Source of the DNA: Cochliopodium minus
Lineage: Eukaryota; Discosea; Himatismenida; Cochliopodiidae
Length of the DNA stretch: 19,499 nucleotides
Assembly: GCA_024220525.1 (NCBI GenBank)
Contig: JAMYWO010000005.1
Coordinates: 28,072 to 47,570 of the forward strand
Reading direction: 5' to 3'
Part shown: positions 9,038-17,146 of the stretch, piece after piece
Numbering within the stretch: position 1 is the stretch's first letter
How the letters are laid out: each line of letters starts with the position of its first letter
Made by a program: the position numbers and the translations under genes
Notes under the pieces: generated by a model
The model's input: only the letters and a program-made list of their open reading frames with translations
Told to the model about the DNA's origin: nothing
Database searches by the model: none

Positions 9038-9573
9038 AAAATAAAAGATATCAATTATTATTACAACTCCATTATGTTTTTAATGATTGCAAAAAGAATT
9101 TCAATAACCGACAATATTATTATCCCACTTCAAATTCGCAAAATGATCTGCGACAGGAATTTTATATCTCTTTATGATGTTGAAAATACTCTTGTATATT
9201 AAAATGAATCTGGTTATAAAGTGAGATCAGTTACCTAATGGTCGCAAATTAGCATTTATTATGAAGAAGATAGTATTGAGGATATGTTGAAACATGAAGC
9301 ATTGGATGATTGTGCATTGGGTGATTTTGATTTTAATGAACATATTATTGGATATCCACAAGTTGAACTTGAAAGAGAGGAATTAAAACATATAGATCCA
9401 ATTCATTTGTTGCATTAGGAGACTATACTTGGTTACCAGTTAATTTTACAGTGCAAGCTGATTATTATGATAAATTATTTCCTAAAAATAATAGATATAA
9501 ATTTTCGAGAATAGAAGGAACAATGATAATCATACCAACAAAAAAGATGACAAATTATATTTTGAAAATTTAA
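9038..9573 (+). pseudogene. Decayed ORF of unknown family in the virus-like island
   Basis: One frame is coding-like from 9038 to 9415 but is interrupted by TAA at 9200 and TAA at 9236, and ends at TAG 9416. It includes an acidic stretch (YEEDSIEDMLKHEALDDCA, GDFDFNEHIIGYP). The frame one base back takes over at about 9409 (VALGDYTWLPVNFTVQADYY, then KLFPKNNRYKFSRIEG) and stops at 9573. The simplest reading is one gene with two nonsense changes and a one-base deletion near 9400. The second part, rich in beta-forming residues, could be structural, but no known fold is recognisable. Reassigned stop codons were considered and are not needed, since the frame change is required anyway. Confidence 0.4.
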
Positions 9574-9729
9574 TATACATTTGAATAAATTAATTAAATC
9601 AATTCTTAAATTAAACTTTATTTTGTTATTTATATGTGCTTCTAAATAATTTATTTCTTCTAATATATCAATTGGTGTTTCTCCTTCCTCATTTAACAGA
9701 TTATTTTCCAATCTTATTTGCAATTCCAT
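9475..9729 (-). CDS. Small hypothetical ORF, minus strand
   Basis: ATG at 9729-9727, 84 codons. The first 45 residues (MELQIRLENNLLNEEGETP, then DILEEINYLEAHINNKI) have a coding-like, helical composition. The tail overlaps the end of the decayed plus-strand ORF antiparallel and is probably not meaningful. It lies back to back with the MYND ORF, whose ATG is 94 bp to the right, so the two could share a promoter region. No family is recognised. Confidence 0.3.
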   Translation of the reverse strand: MELQIRLENNLLNEEGETPIDILEEINYLEAHINNKIKFNLRIDLINLFKCILNFQNIICHLFCWYDYHCSFYSRKFISIIFRK

Positions 9730-9822
9730 TTTACAATATGCAAATAAACAAAGTATTTATTCACTGTACTTAATAATCCTTAAACCAAAAATATTGCGCC
9801 AAATAAAAAAAAAAAAAAAAAA

Positions 9823-10344
9823 ATGGATCTTCTCATTTTGAAAGATATTCTTCATAATGCAACTTATGATAAGAATCTTCAGTGTGTTTCTCCCAATGAA
9901 TATTCGATATTTTTGAATGATATTGATATCCAAAAAGAAACTGTTTTGGAGAAAACAAATAAATCAAAAGAAGAAATTAATCAATCAAAGGATGAATTTT
10001 TCGTTTTGGATGAAAATGAAAATCTTCCAAATAGAAAGAACATCATGCAAAGGATTGAAGAACTTGAAAAAGCGATAAAAGAGCAAAAGGAAGTGAACAA
10101 AGAGCAAGAGAGAGTGAACGAAAGGACAGAGAAAAGATTCAGTGTGACTTGGGGAATTATCGTCAAGAATAAAGAATTGTTGAAAATTGATGTTGAAAAA
10201 CATTGCGAATATTGCTACAATAGAGGAGAGGAAATGAAAAAATGCTCTTCATGCAGGAATGTAAGATATTGTAGCACAGAATGCCAAAAATTTGATTGGA
10301 AAGATCACAAGGAATCTTGCAAAAAGAAGGAAGATCAAAAATGA
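9823..10344 (+). CDS. Coiled-coil protein with C-terminal MYND zinc finger
   Basis: Intact, intronless, 173 residues, with the ATG directly after a run of about 20 A. The N-terminal 85 residues are acidic and featureless. Residues about 74-105 (RIEELEKAIKEQKEVNKEQ and on) form a charged coiled coil. A complete MYND finger follows, with Cys128, Cys131, Cys141, Cys144, Cys150, Cys154, His162 and Cys166 in the canonical C-x2-C, C-x2-C, C-x3-C, H-x3-C order. MYND fingers bind short proline-rich peptides and act as protein-interaction modules, so this is probably an adaptor. The TGA stop overlaps an ATG at 10341 (ATGA) that opens the reading frame leading into the methyltransferase. That compact arrangement fits a viral or transferred block better than the intron-rich host genes. 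Whether it is viral or a retrocopied host gene cannot be settled here. Confidence 0.75.
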   Translation: MDLLILKDILHNATYDKNLQCVSPNEYSIFLNDIDIQKETVLEKTNKSKEEINQSKDEFFVLDENENLPNRKNIMQRIEELEKAIKEQKEVNKEQERVNERTEKRFSVTWGIIVKNKELLKIDVEKHCEYCYNRGEEMKKCSSCRNVRYCSTECQKFDWKDHKESCKKKEDQK

Positions 10345-10966
10345 ATTATACTCTTTATTCCTATGGGATGGATATTGATACATTTAATACATTTAACAAT
10401 GAATTTGAAACAATTATTAAATTATTTTACTTATATTATTTCGAATATTTACACAAACAAAAAAATTGTCCAACAAAATTAAAAAAGAAAAAATAAGAGT
10501 GTACAATTTGAACAAAAATAACAATAATGTTGCAACACCAAAAGAATTAATACAATGGATGGAAGAACATTTCAAAATAAAATTTGATTTTGATTGCTGC
10601 CCATTATATTGTGAACAAAACAATCTTGATAAAGGTATAGATTGGGGACAATATAATTATTGCAATCCACCAAGAACATATGGAATAAAACAATTCATTG
10701 AAAGAGCAATTTATGAGAAGAAAAATAATGGTAAAACAACAATATTCTTGATTCCAAACAATTCAAATACATTAAATTTCAAAGATATATTCACCAATTT
10801 TGATTCTATAATATTTTTAAAGCCCGTAAAATTTGTTGGATACGATAAAACATTCCCAAAATCATTGAACATTGTTGAATTTAGTGGAGAAAAAAGATCA
10901 TCAAATCTCAATATTGAACAAATAGATGTATTGGGTAAGAAATGTTCCAAATTATATTATAAATAA
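10341..10966 (+). CDS. Dam-like DNA N6-adenine methyltransferase (phage/viral type), start disrupted
   Basis: The conserved frame runs from 10421 to TAA at 10964-10966. It contains VATPKELIQWMEEHF (TPKEL, Thr at 10535), then FDFDCCPLYCEQNN, DKGIDWGQY and the catalytic-loop NPP motif (CNPPRTYG, Asn codon at 10664), then TTIFLIPNNSNT. This order matches the DNA N6-adenine methyltransferase family common in phages and large eukaryotic viruses, which transfers methyl from SAM to adenine. The usual NPPY/W is NPPR here. There is no in-frame ATG before TPKEL. The ATG at 10341, overlapping the MYND stop, opens a 51-codon ORF in another frame that ends at 10496. A one-base slip in the A7 run at 10459-10465 would connect the two, so the gene is probably broken, or frameshifted in sequencing. 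The stop lies 16 bp from the end of the convergent fibre gene. Confidence 0.65.
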
Positions 10967-10982
10967 GTTAATTCATAATATA

Positions 10983-11812
10983 TTAATAACCAAGAGGTTT
11001 ACAAATGATAAAAACTTTATATGCTGTTCCATTTGCTCCTCCACTTCCACCTGAATGAGCACCAGTGAGAGAGATGGTACAAACACCACTAAATCCAGAC
11101 AAAAATGCGGTTGACATATTTTCTTGAGAACTGGAATCAAATGTCACATATGTTATTGGAGCTTGACCAGTAATATTTATAGTGTAAGTATTATTTCCAC
11201 CACTTGATATCAAATTATTCCAAGATAAAGATACTTTATAATTTCTATTTAATATTATATTTGCATTTATCGAATAAATAATAGTTGATCCTGTAAATGT
11301 AACAGGCGTTGTTGACGTTCCAAAAGTAGCTCTATCTTTGACAATAAGACCAGTGCTAATACACCATTAGTTAAGTAATTTAATTTTAATGAATTTGTTA
11401 ATACTATATTTTGTAATGTTAAGGGATCTGGTAAAATATCTTCCCAAAAAGGAGTTGATCCATCTGACAGGATTGGTTCATAGTCATAATCAATAACAGT
11501 ATCATCTTCAAATCTTTTTTCCAAAGGTATAAATCTCCATTCAATAATCTATTTATTTTTAAATCATTGCAAGTAACAGTATTTACATTCAAAGCATTTG
11601 TTCATCCAGGCAAATTATTTCCAGAAGGATTTGCAACCAATACGTCATTTGTTTCCCAATGTTAAACCATCAACATTACCATTATTATCTCCAATTATCA
11701 AAATATCACCTTTTGAACTCCCATCTATTTTCAAGCTTGAAGTTTCAATATTTGTAAAGATACCTTGTTGTGTTGAACTGTATCCTGTAATTGAATAAAT
11801 GTTTTTTGCCAT
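10983..11812 (-). pseudogene. Tail-fibre-like structural protein, frameshifted and interrupted
   Basis: It starts at ATG 11812-11810 (MAKNIYSITGYSSTQQ) and ends at TAA 10985-10983 after VFIICKPLGY. Coding signal continues through three frames. The segment SKGDILIIGDNNGNVDGLTL followed by DVLVANPSGNNLPG resembles the KGDLlvG...LpvG..G.VLvAd...GlkW unit of phage and viral tail fibres. A one-base A insertion near 11648 breaks it, and the expected Trp after LPG is TGA (11602-11604). A foreign 37-bp patch sits at 11470-11506, and another one-base change near 11350 shifts to the frame encoding DRATFGTSTTPVTFTG and a Gly/Ser/Thr-rich C-terminus (AHSGGSGGANGTAYK). Fibres of this kind mediate host attachment on virions. 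The gene is clearly non-functional as read. Its start is only 21 bp from the Rep-like ORF on the same strand. Confidence 0.55.
11470..11506. repeat. Chimeric patch copied from the Rep-like fragment in two orientations
   Basis: Bases 11485-11506 match 12046-12067 exactly in direct orientation (22 bp). Bases 11470-11487 match 12005-12022 exactly in inverted orientation (18 bp). The two pieces overlap by three bases in the patch, while their sources lie 23 bp apart. Confidence 0.85.
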
Positions 11813-11833
11813 ACTTTTTTAATTAAATAAATT

Positions 11834-12133
11834 TTAATAATCGTTTTTAGTTTTTTCCAAATATTCAAGAACACTTTTTGTATTATCTCTAAATAATATT
11901 GCATGAAAATGTATTGAATATCCAAGATTTTCTGTTAACCATTGATTTATTCCTTTGTAATCCAACTTTACACGTAGAGCTCTGAAATTCATTCTTATTG
12001 TTCCATGACTATGAACCAATCCTTTGACAGGACCAACTTCACAAACATAATCAATAACAGTATCATCCTTATTTTTCTTTGGATTGTTCGAGTACCCAAA
12101 AGTTAAAACGATAAATTTTTTTTTATTAATCTT
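11834..12133 (-). pseudogene. HUH endonuclease-like fragment of a CRESS-type Rep protein
   Basis: An open frame of 99 codons runs from just after a TAA at 12136 to TAA at 11836-11834, without an ATG at its head. It shows the three motifs of rolling-circle replication initiators in order: motif I-like FIVLTFGYSNN; then an EVGPVKGLVHSHGTIRM segment whose HSH matches the metal-binding His-x-His of motif II; and, about 45 residues later, SVLEYLEKTK, matching Tyr-x-x-Lys of motif III with the nicking Tyr. A second His-x-His (IHFHAILF) lies between. CRESS Reps nick the origin to start rolling-circle replication and then carry an SF3 helicase; the helicase is absent here. Motif order and spacing are seen directly; family placement is inference, and plasmid or transposon Reps remain possible. 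The fibre-like gene follows 21 bp downstream on the same strand. Confidence 0.5.
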
Positions 12134-12379
12134 TTAAATATTGTGATATACTTAATTGAGAAGTTACAATAAAATAAAAAAATACAAAAATAAACAATAA
12201 AAAAAAATATAAATGAAAATATAAATCAAATAATTAATAAAATAAAATAAAGTGAAAAAAAAAATAAAAAAAATCAAACTTTTGAGTCAAAAAAAATAAA
12301 AATAAAAATAAAAATAAAAATAATAATATTTTTAGGATCTTTTATATATTTTACAAATTTGTGATTATAATCAAATATG
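12134..12379. other. A-rich spacer between the virus-like island and the retrotransposon
   Basis: AT-rich sequence with an AAAAATAAAAATAAAAAT run at about 12295-12320. The five bases before the LTR (ATATG at 12375-12379) would be the left target-site duplication, which cannot be checked because the right end is outside the window. No gene is seen. Confidence 0.6.
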
Positions 12380-12487
12380 TGTAGGACTGTATGATGAAGA
12401 TCAGCATACAAAGATCTGAGGAAGATATAAATGTACAAGGATCGGAAGATTATTTATATTCACCTTTTTTATATTCATAAAATTCGC
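12380..12487 (+). repeat. 5' LTR, portion verified against the 3' LTR
   Basis: These 108 bases match 19392-19499 without gaps except T at 12450 versus A at 19462. The LTR must continue rightward, with its end somewhere before the ATG at 12659. CA dinucleotides that could end it occur at about 12603, 12627 and 12639. TATA-like words (TATTTATATT at 12451) lie inside. Confidence 0.93.
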
Positions 12488-12658
12488 CTCATAATGTTTA
12501 TCTAATTATTAAGCTAACTAATGTATATTGCTTTTTAATGAAGAATAATTACAAAAAGAAATATAAAAAAATAAAATAAAAGTAAATTCAAAATACTAAT
12601 ACACTTCGACTATTCTGCTTTATCATTTGAATATCTCAGAATATTTGTAGATTGATTT

Positions 12659-15600
12659 ATGGAAGAGATTATTGAGAATAATAGAAGATACTCCACTAGT
12701 GAAGAGGAAAATATGAGGGAATCCCCATCGGGATCTACATGTTTAAACACCCTAAAAATAGGAAAATCAGATGAATTAGATAATTTAGAAATACCAAAGA
12801 AAATTTATGAAGATTTGATGAATAGAAACATAAAGAACCTTAGAAAAACATTTGAGATGATTGACCACAATTCAGGAAGATACAGCGACAAAGAGAAAAC
12901 AAGATATCTCCTTGAAGAAAGAGTAAAAGCAATTAAATCATTTATCCTAAGTTTATACAGATATAATGATGATTTGGGAGAGATGAATACTTATGATGAC
13001 GAAGAAACTCAAGAAATCATCTTGGCCAAAAAACACTGCATCGAAAAATATGGTTTCAGATTAGAAAGAAGATTCACTGCATTAGAGAATGGTCTCAAAA
13101 GTTTGAATTATAATCCACAGGGATGTACGGGACTGAATACTCCGTTTAAGTGGAAAGTAGAGCAAAGCAACGAGGCTCCAGTCAACAGAAACGTGTCTAA
13201 AAATTACAAAGAGGATCATGACAAGAACAATGAAGAACAATCTAAAGTACAAAGGAAGTTGTACAGTAAGTTCAACGAAGAGGACGATCTTCTGATAGAC
13301 AGAGAGATGATTAAGAAAAAAGAAAAGATAAACCAAGGGAGAGTTTCCATTTTCAAGAATCCAGAACAGTTGGTTGGAAGAGTCTCTGAACACAGAATCA
13401 ACCAAGACATAACGAGATGCACCATCAGCTACGGAATCTTTAGTATCAATTTCAATGCTGGTAATCAAAAACTCGCTTCTGACAAAATTAGACTATGGGT
13501 CAAAGAATTAAAAGAAAGCAAATTAGTGAAGGAACTTCAAATAAAAAACGAGAATTCTTTTCTTTCTTTCTTGAGACTGATTGACAACATTCGAAGGGAA
13601 ATCAATGAGAATGGATATGGACTGAACATTGCTGTCAAGTTACTAAAAGGTTGCTTGGAACAAGGACTCTTTATTTCAGCAATGAATAGTTTAGATGACG
13701 AGGAAATGGATGCTAAAGAGATTTTGAAAAAATTAATCGTTCCTATTCTCAAACACTTTGACATGGACAAAAACAAATTCCTCAATCTCATAGGAATCAA
13801 CTCAATGGGTCCAAACGAGAATGTTAACAATTGGAGGAACAGATGTCATGCTTACATGAGATGTTTAACTGATTGCACCAAAGAAGACATAAAAGAAGTT
13901 TTCATCACAGGGATCAACATGGACTTCAAAACTCAACATCACCATCAGTACAAGATGTTAAAACAAAATGACGATAATTTCATTTTTTTTTCAGATAACA
14001 ACTTGTCAAAAGTCAAAAAGTTAGAAGAGGAGATTCGAATGCTGAAAAGACAAAATCAGAAATGGTGTAATAGATGCAAATCAAACTCACACAACACTGA
14101 CAAATGCTATTTCTTGAAAGACAAACGTGATAATGGGAATCATCAAGGAGAAAAGCGTTATCACATCAATGACAAAGGAAACTACAGAGAGAAAAATAGA
14201 GAAGTAAACAAAGTTCATCACAACGATCATTTTGAGAACAGACGTAATGAAGAAAAGAAAGTATTCTATGATAGAAAAGATGATAGACATGATAACAAGA
14301 ACCAACAAAATTACAGTCGCAAATTCGCTTGCTACAACTGCGGAGAAAATCATCCAGTTAGGGATTGTGATAAACCAAAGAACAAGGAAAACATCAGACG
14401 TAACATAGAAAAGATGAACAGAAACAAAAGAGTTGTCAGCTATATCAACGATGAAGATTCTGGTGAAACCACTGGTGAAGAACACAGAATTTCTGACAAC
14501 GAAATTGATTCATTGAACAAAAACATTAAAAATAATTCAAATTATTCTGTTTTTTCAATTGAAAACTCGAATTCTATTCCAAGAATTGAAAAGAAGATGA
14601 AAGGTCCACCAAATGGGAAAGTTTTTGTGGAGCTAATCAACACAAACGGGCAACCTCTCGTTAGTTTGTTGGATTCTGGAAGCAACATTCACTTAATCAA
14701 AGAATCTGATGCTAAAAAATTGGACATGAAGATTGTTGCAAAGATTAACAACAAGTACAGTGGGGTTGTGAATGGAAATGAAAGCATTAAAATCATTGGT
14801 ACCGCTGTCGAGTCATTCATCATTGGTAATAAAATTTGCAAAATGAAATTTCACATCGCATCGAATATACCAATAAACATTATCTCTTGGCAAAATCTAT
14901 CAAGATATGGAGAATTGATTTGGTTCCAAAATGAGATATCAAGAATCATAGTGATTGCTGGAACGAAATTCGTATCTTGTGATGATGGAATGCATAGAGC
15001 AATGAAATTTAGCAGAATTGGATTGTCGAACATCCTAAAAAACGAGATTAATGATAAAAAGGAGGAGGATCTCGATCAAAGAAACAATCTATGGATCAAT
15101 CCAAAGAAAGACATGTTGAGAAAAAGAATTGATGAATTGATCAAGGAAAGAGACATGATGAAAAAACAATTAGATGATAAAATCAATGAAATTGCATCTA
15201 AAAATAATCAAAAGAGGATGAATGTAGATAAAAAAGTAAAAATCGGATCAATTAATGAAGATTCGAAAATTGATTCAAAAATCAATGTGATCAAAAATGA
15301 TAAAATTGGAAACAGTGAAAATCATGATCAAAATAATCTTACTAATGATCTTCTTGCAAAACATGTATCTCTCATTGGTAATGAAGAGGAACACTTTACC
15401 ATCAAAGGAGAAGAGCTAAAGAAGAACATCAACAGAAATTTGTTGAAGATGTGTTTCCAAGATATGAATGAAGAAGAAATATACAATTTGACTCACGGAA
15501 TTGGAGAGGAAAAAGAAAATTTGGACTTGAACAACTTTGCAGGTGTTGCTAACGTTGGGAAGGTACCCAATGAAAATGAAAAACAAGATAAACCTCTATC

Positions 15601-17146
15601 AGAGTTCAAACAGAAAATGATGGAAGAGTACATCAAGCTGCCTGAAGAATTCAAGATAGCTAGGAAAGCTGCAAAAGTTGGTAATTACAAATTCAGAGAA
15701 GATTGGAGACGTGAAATGGAAAAAGATTTGTTTGACGTAGAGGAACTGGAGAAAATAAACAAAGAAATGAAAGAAAAAGAAATTATGACAAAAGATTTGT
15801 GGAAAACTGATCGTGAAAAGTTTCTGGAACTCGTGACAAGGAACATAGACGCTGAAAAAGTCATTGTTGACGAATTCAAAGAACTTATTTCAATGGCAAT
15901 GACTACTGATGCACCAACTTACACTCAAACTTATGATATTAATGAAGGAATTGGTGTTGATTTGCTTATTGATGTTGATAAGATTGAGAATGATCCAATT
16001 AGGAGATTTTCAAAGAACATTGAAGAATTAATGGATCCTGTTATTAAAGATTGGGAAAGAGTAGGTTTCACAGAAGTGATTGAAGAGAAGGACGCATTAT
16101 TCATTGGCAATCTTCTTCACATCTTAAGAGACGGCAAAATTCGTGTTTGCTATGACTGTTCAACTTTGAACGAACATATACAGAACAAGATTGGCAAGTT
16201 TCATTCTACAGAGGAAATTTTTAGTAGACTCAATCCTGATCATTCAGTAGCATTCGTTATTGACTTGATGAGTGCTTTCAACAATGTGTTGTTATCAGAG
16301 GAAGCTTCTAAATACTGTTGCTTCTATTGGAAAGGAAAAATTTACAGATTCAAGATTTTGTTTTTTGGGATAAAGAATGGACCATTTCTATACAACGAGT
16401 TTATTAGAAAAAAGTTAAAGTTGGATGAACTGTTAATTTACATTGATGACATTTTTGGAGGAGCTAAAAATTGGAGTGAATTGTTAGTTCTTTTCAAAAA
16501 GCTGGTTATTCAACTTGTCGACAACAAAATCGCAATTTCACCTGGAAAACTACAATTTGGACATAGAGTGAAGTTTTTAGGTCACATTTGGGAAGAAGGA
16601 AAGCTTAAGATAGACATTTCAAGGATTGTTAGTCTTAGATATGGAGCTATTCTAATCAAAAAAAGAAAGGATTTGGAAGTTAATCTTGGTGTTTATGCTT
16701 TCATTGCAAACTTTGTTAAAGGTCTTACACAAAAATTGCAACCGTTCTTCAAAAAAGCAAGAGAAGAAAAGTTTGTATGGACTAGAAAGGATGCGTACGA
16801 ATTATGCAAACTTTGGAAACTGATAGAATTCGAAACCACAATTTGGATTTATGATCGTACAAAGAAAACCATTCTTAGAGTGGATGCTGCAACCTTGCAT
16901 GGATTTTCGGGATCTCTATTACAAATTGACTCAAAAGGAAGAGAGAGATACATCCTACACTTTTCAAAACATTTATCCAATACGCAAGTGAAATGGAGTG
17001 TTGTAGAAATTGAGATGTACAGCGTAGTTTTCGCACTGGAACATTATGGGAAATACCTTTACGGTATTCGTTTTGAAATTCACACTGATGCCAAATGCTT
17101 GATACAAATTTACAAAAGCGTAGGTGAAGATGGGTTTTCAACTTAA
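12659..17146 (+). CDS. gag-pol: Gag-protease-RT-RNase H polyprotein of the gypsy element
   Basis: A 1495-codon ORF. Residues about 230-460 are a helical capsid-like Gag region. Two zinc knuckles follow: C470-x2-C-x4-H-x4-C483 (canonical) and C558-x2-C-x3-H-x4-C570 (one residue short). The aspartic protease active site is Asp672-Ser-Gly in SLLDSGSNIHLI. A long charged linker (about 780-1110) separates it from reverse transcriptase, with R1162-VCYDCSTLN, Asp1202 of motif A (VIDLMSAF), GIKNGPFLYNEF and Y1261-IDD. RNase H shows Asp1409, Glu1450 and Asp1477, but the ORF ends eight residues after IQIYKS. The fourth RNase H carboxylate and the C-terminal helix lie in the next ORF. There is no Gag/Pol frameshift; Gag and Pol are fused in one frame. 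It makes the virus-like particle and copies element RNA into cDNA. The start at 12659 is the first ATG after the LTR. Confidence 0.93.
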   Translation: MEEIIENNRRYSTSEEENMRESPSGSTCLNTLKIGKSDELDNLEIPKKIYEDLMNRNIKNLRKTFEMIDHNSGRYSDKEKTRYLLEERVKAIKSFILSLYRYNDDLGEMNTYDDEETQEIILAKKHCIEKYGFRLERRFTALENGLKSLNYNPQGCTGLNTPFKWKVEQSNEAPVNRNVSKNYKEDHDKNNEEQSKVQRKLYSKFNEEDDLLIDREMIKKKEKINQGRVSIFKNPEQLVGRVSEHRINQDITRCTISYGIFSINFNAGNQKLASDKIRLWVKELKESKLVKELQIKNENSFLSFLRLIDNIRREINENGYGLNIAVKLLKGCLEQGLFISAMNSLDDEEMDAKEILKKLIVPILKHFDMDKNKFLNLIGINSMGPNENVNNWRNRCHAYMRCLTDCTKEDIKEVFITGINMDFKTQHHHQYKMLKQNDDNFIFFSDNNLSKVKKLEEEIRMLKRQNQKWCNRCKSNSHNTDKCYFLKDKRDNGNHQGEKRYHINDKGNYREKNREVNKVHHNDHFENRRNEEKKVFYDRKDDRHDNKNQQNYSRKFACYNCGENHPVRDCDKPKNKENIRRNIEKMNRNKRVVSYINDEDSGETTGEEHRISDNEIDSLNKNIKNNSNYSVFSIENSNSIPRIEKKMKGPPNGKVFVELINTNGQPLVSLLDSGSNIHLIKESDAKKLDMKIVAKINNKYSGVVNGNESIKIIGTAVESFIIGNKICKMKFHIASNIPINIISWQNLSRYGELIWFQNEISRIIVIAGTKFVSCDDGMHRAMKFSRIGLSNILKNEINDKKEEDLDQRNNLWINPKKDMLRKRIDELIKERDMMKKQLDDKINEIASKNNQKRMNVDKKVKIGSINEDSKIDSKINVIKNDKIGNSENHDQNNLTNDLLAKHVSLIGNEEEHFTIKGEELKKNINRNLLKMCFQDMNEEEIYNLTHGIGEEKENLDLNNFAGVANVGKVPNENEKQDKPLSEFKQKMMEEYIKLPEEFKIARKAAKVGNYKFREDWRREMEKDLFDVEELEKINKEMKEKEIMTKDLWKTDREKFLELVTRNIDAEKVIVDEFKELISMAMTTDAPTYTQTYDINEGIGVDLLIDVDKIENDPIRRFSKNIEELMDPVIKDWERVGFTEVIEEKDALFIGNLLHILRDGKIRVCYDCSTLNEHIQNKIGKFHSTEEIFSRLNPDHSVAFVIDLMSAFNNVLLSEEASKYCCFYWKGKIYRFKILFFGIKNGPFLYNEFIRKKLKLDELLIYIDDIFGGAKNWSELLVLFKKLVIQLVDNKIAISPGKLQFGHRVKFLGHIWEEGKLKIDISRIVSLRYGAILIKKRKDLEVNLGVYAFIANFVKGLTQKLQPFFKKAREEKFVWTRKDAYELCKLWKLIEFETTIWIYDRTKKTILRVDAATLHGFSGSLLQIDSKGRERYILHFSKHLSNTQVKWSVVEIEMYSVVFALEHYGKYLYGIRFEIHTDAKCLIQIYKSVGEDGFST

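Noticed and set aside
9200-9418. Genetic code with TAA/TAG read as Gln
   Set aside because: Host exons and the retrotransposon ORFs contain no internal TAA or TAG and end at them normally; the interrupted ORF also needs a frame change, so decay explains it.
12485-12500. CTCATAA in the LTR as an initiator-tRNA anticodon primer site, as in copia elements
   Set aside because: The word is in the same sense as the tRNA, not complementary to it, and lies inside the LTR.
14087-14485. Minus-strand 132-codon ORF rich in hydrophobic residues, and other antisense ORFs across the retrotransposon
   Set aside because: Shadows of the A-rich plus-strand gag-pol frame; no start context or domain signal.
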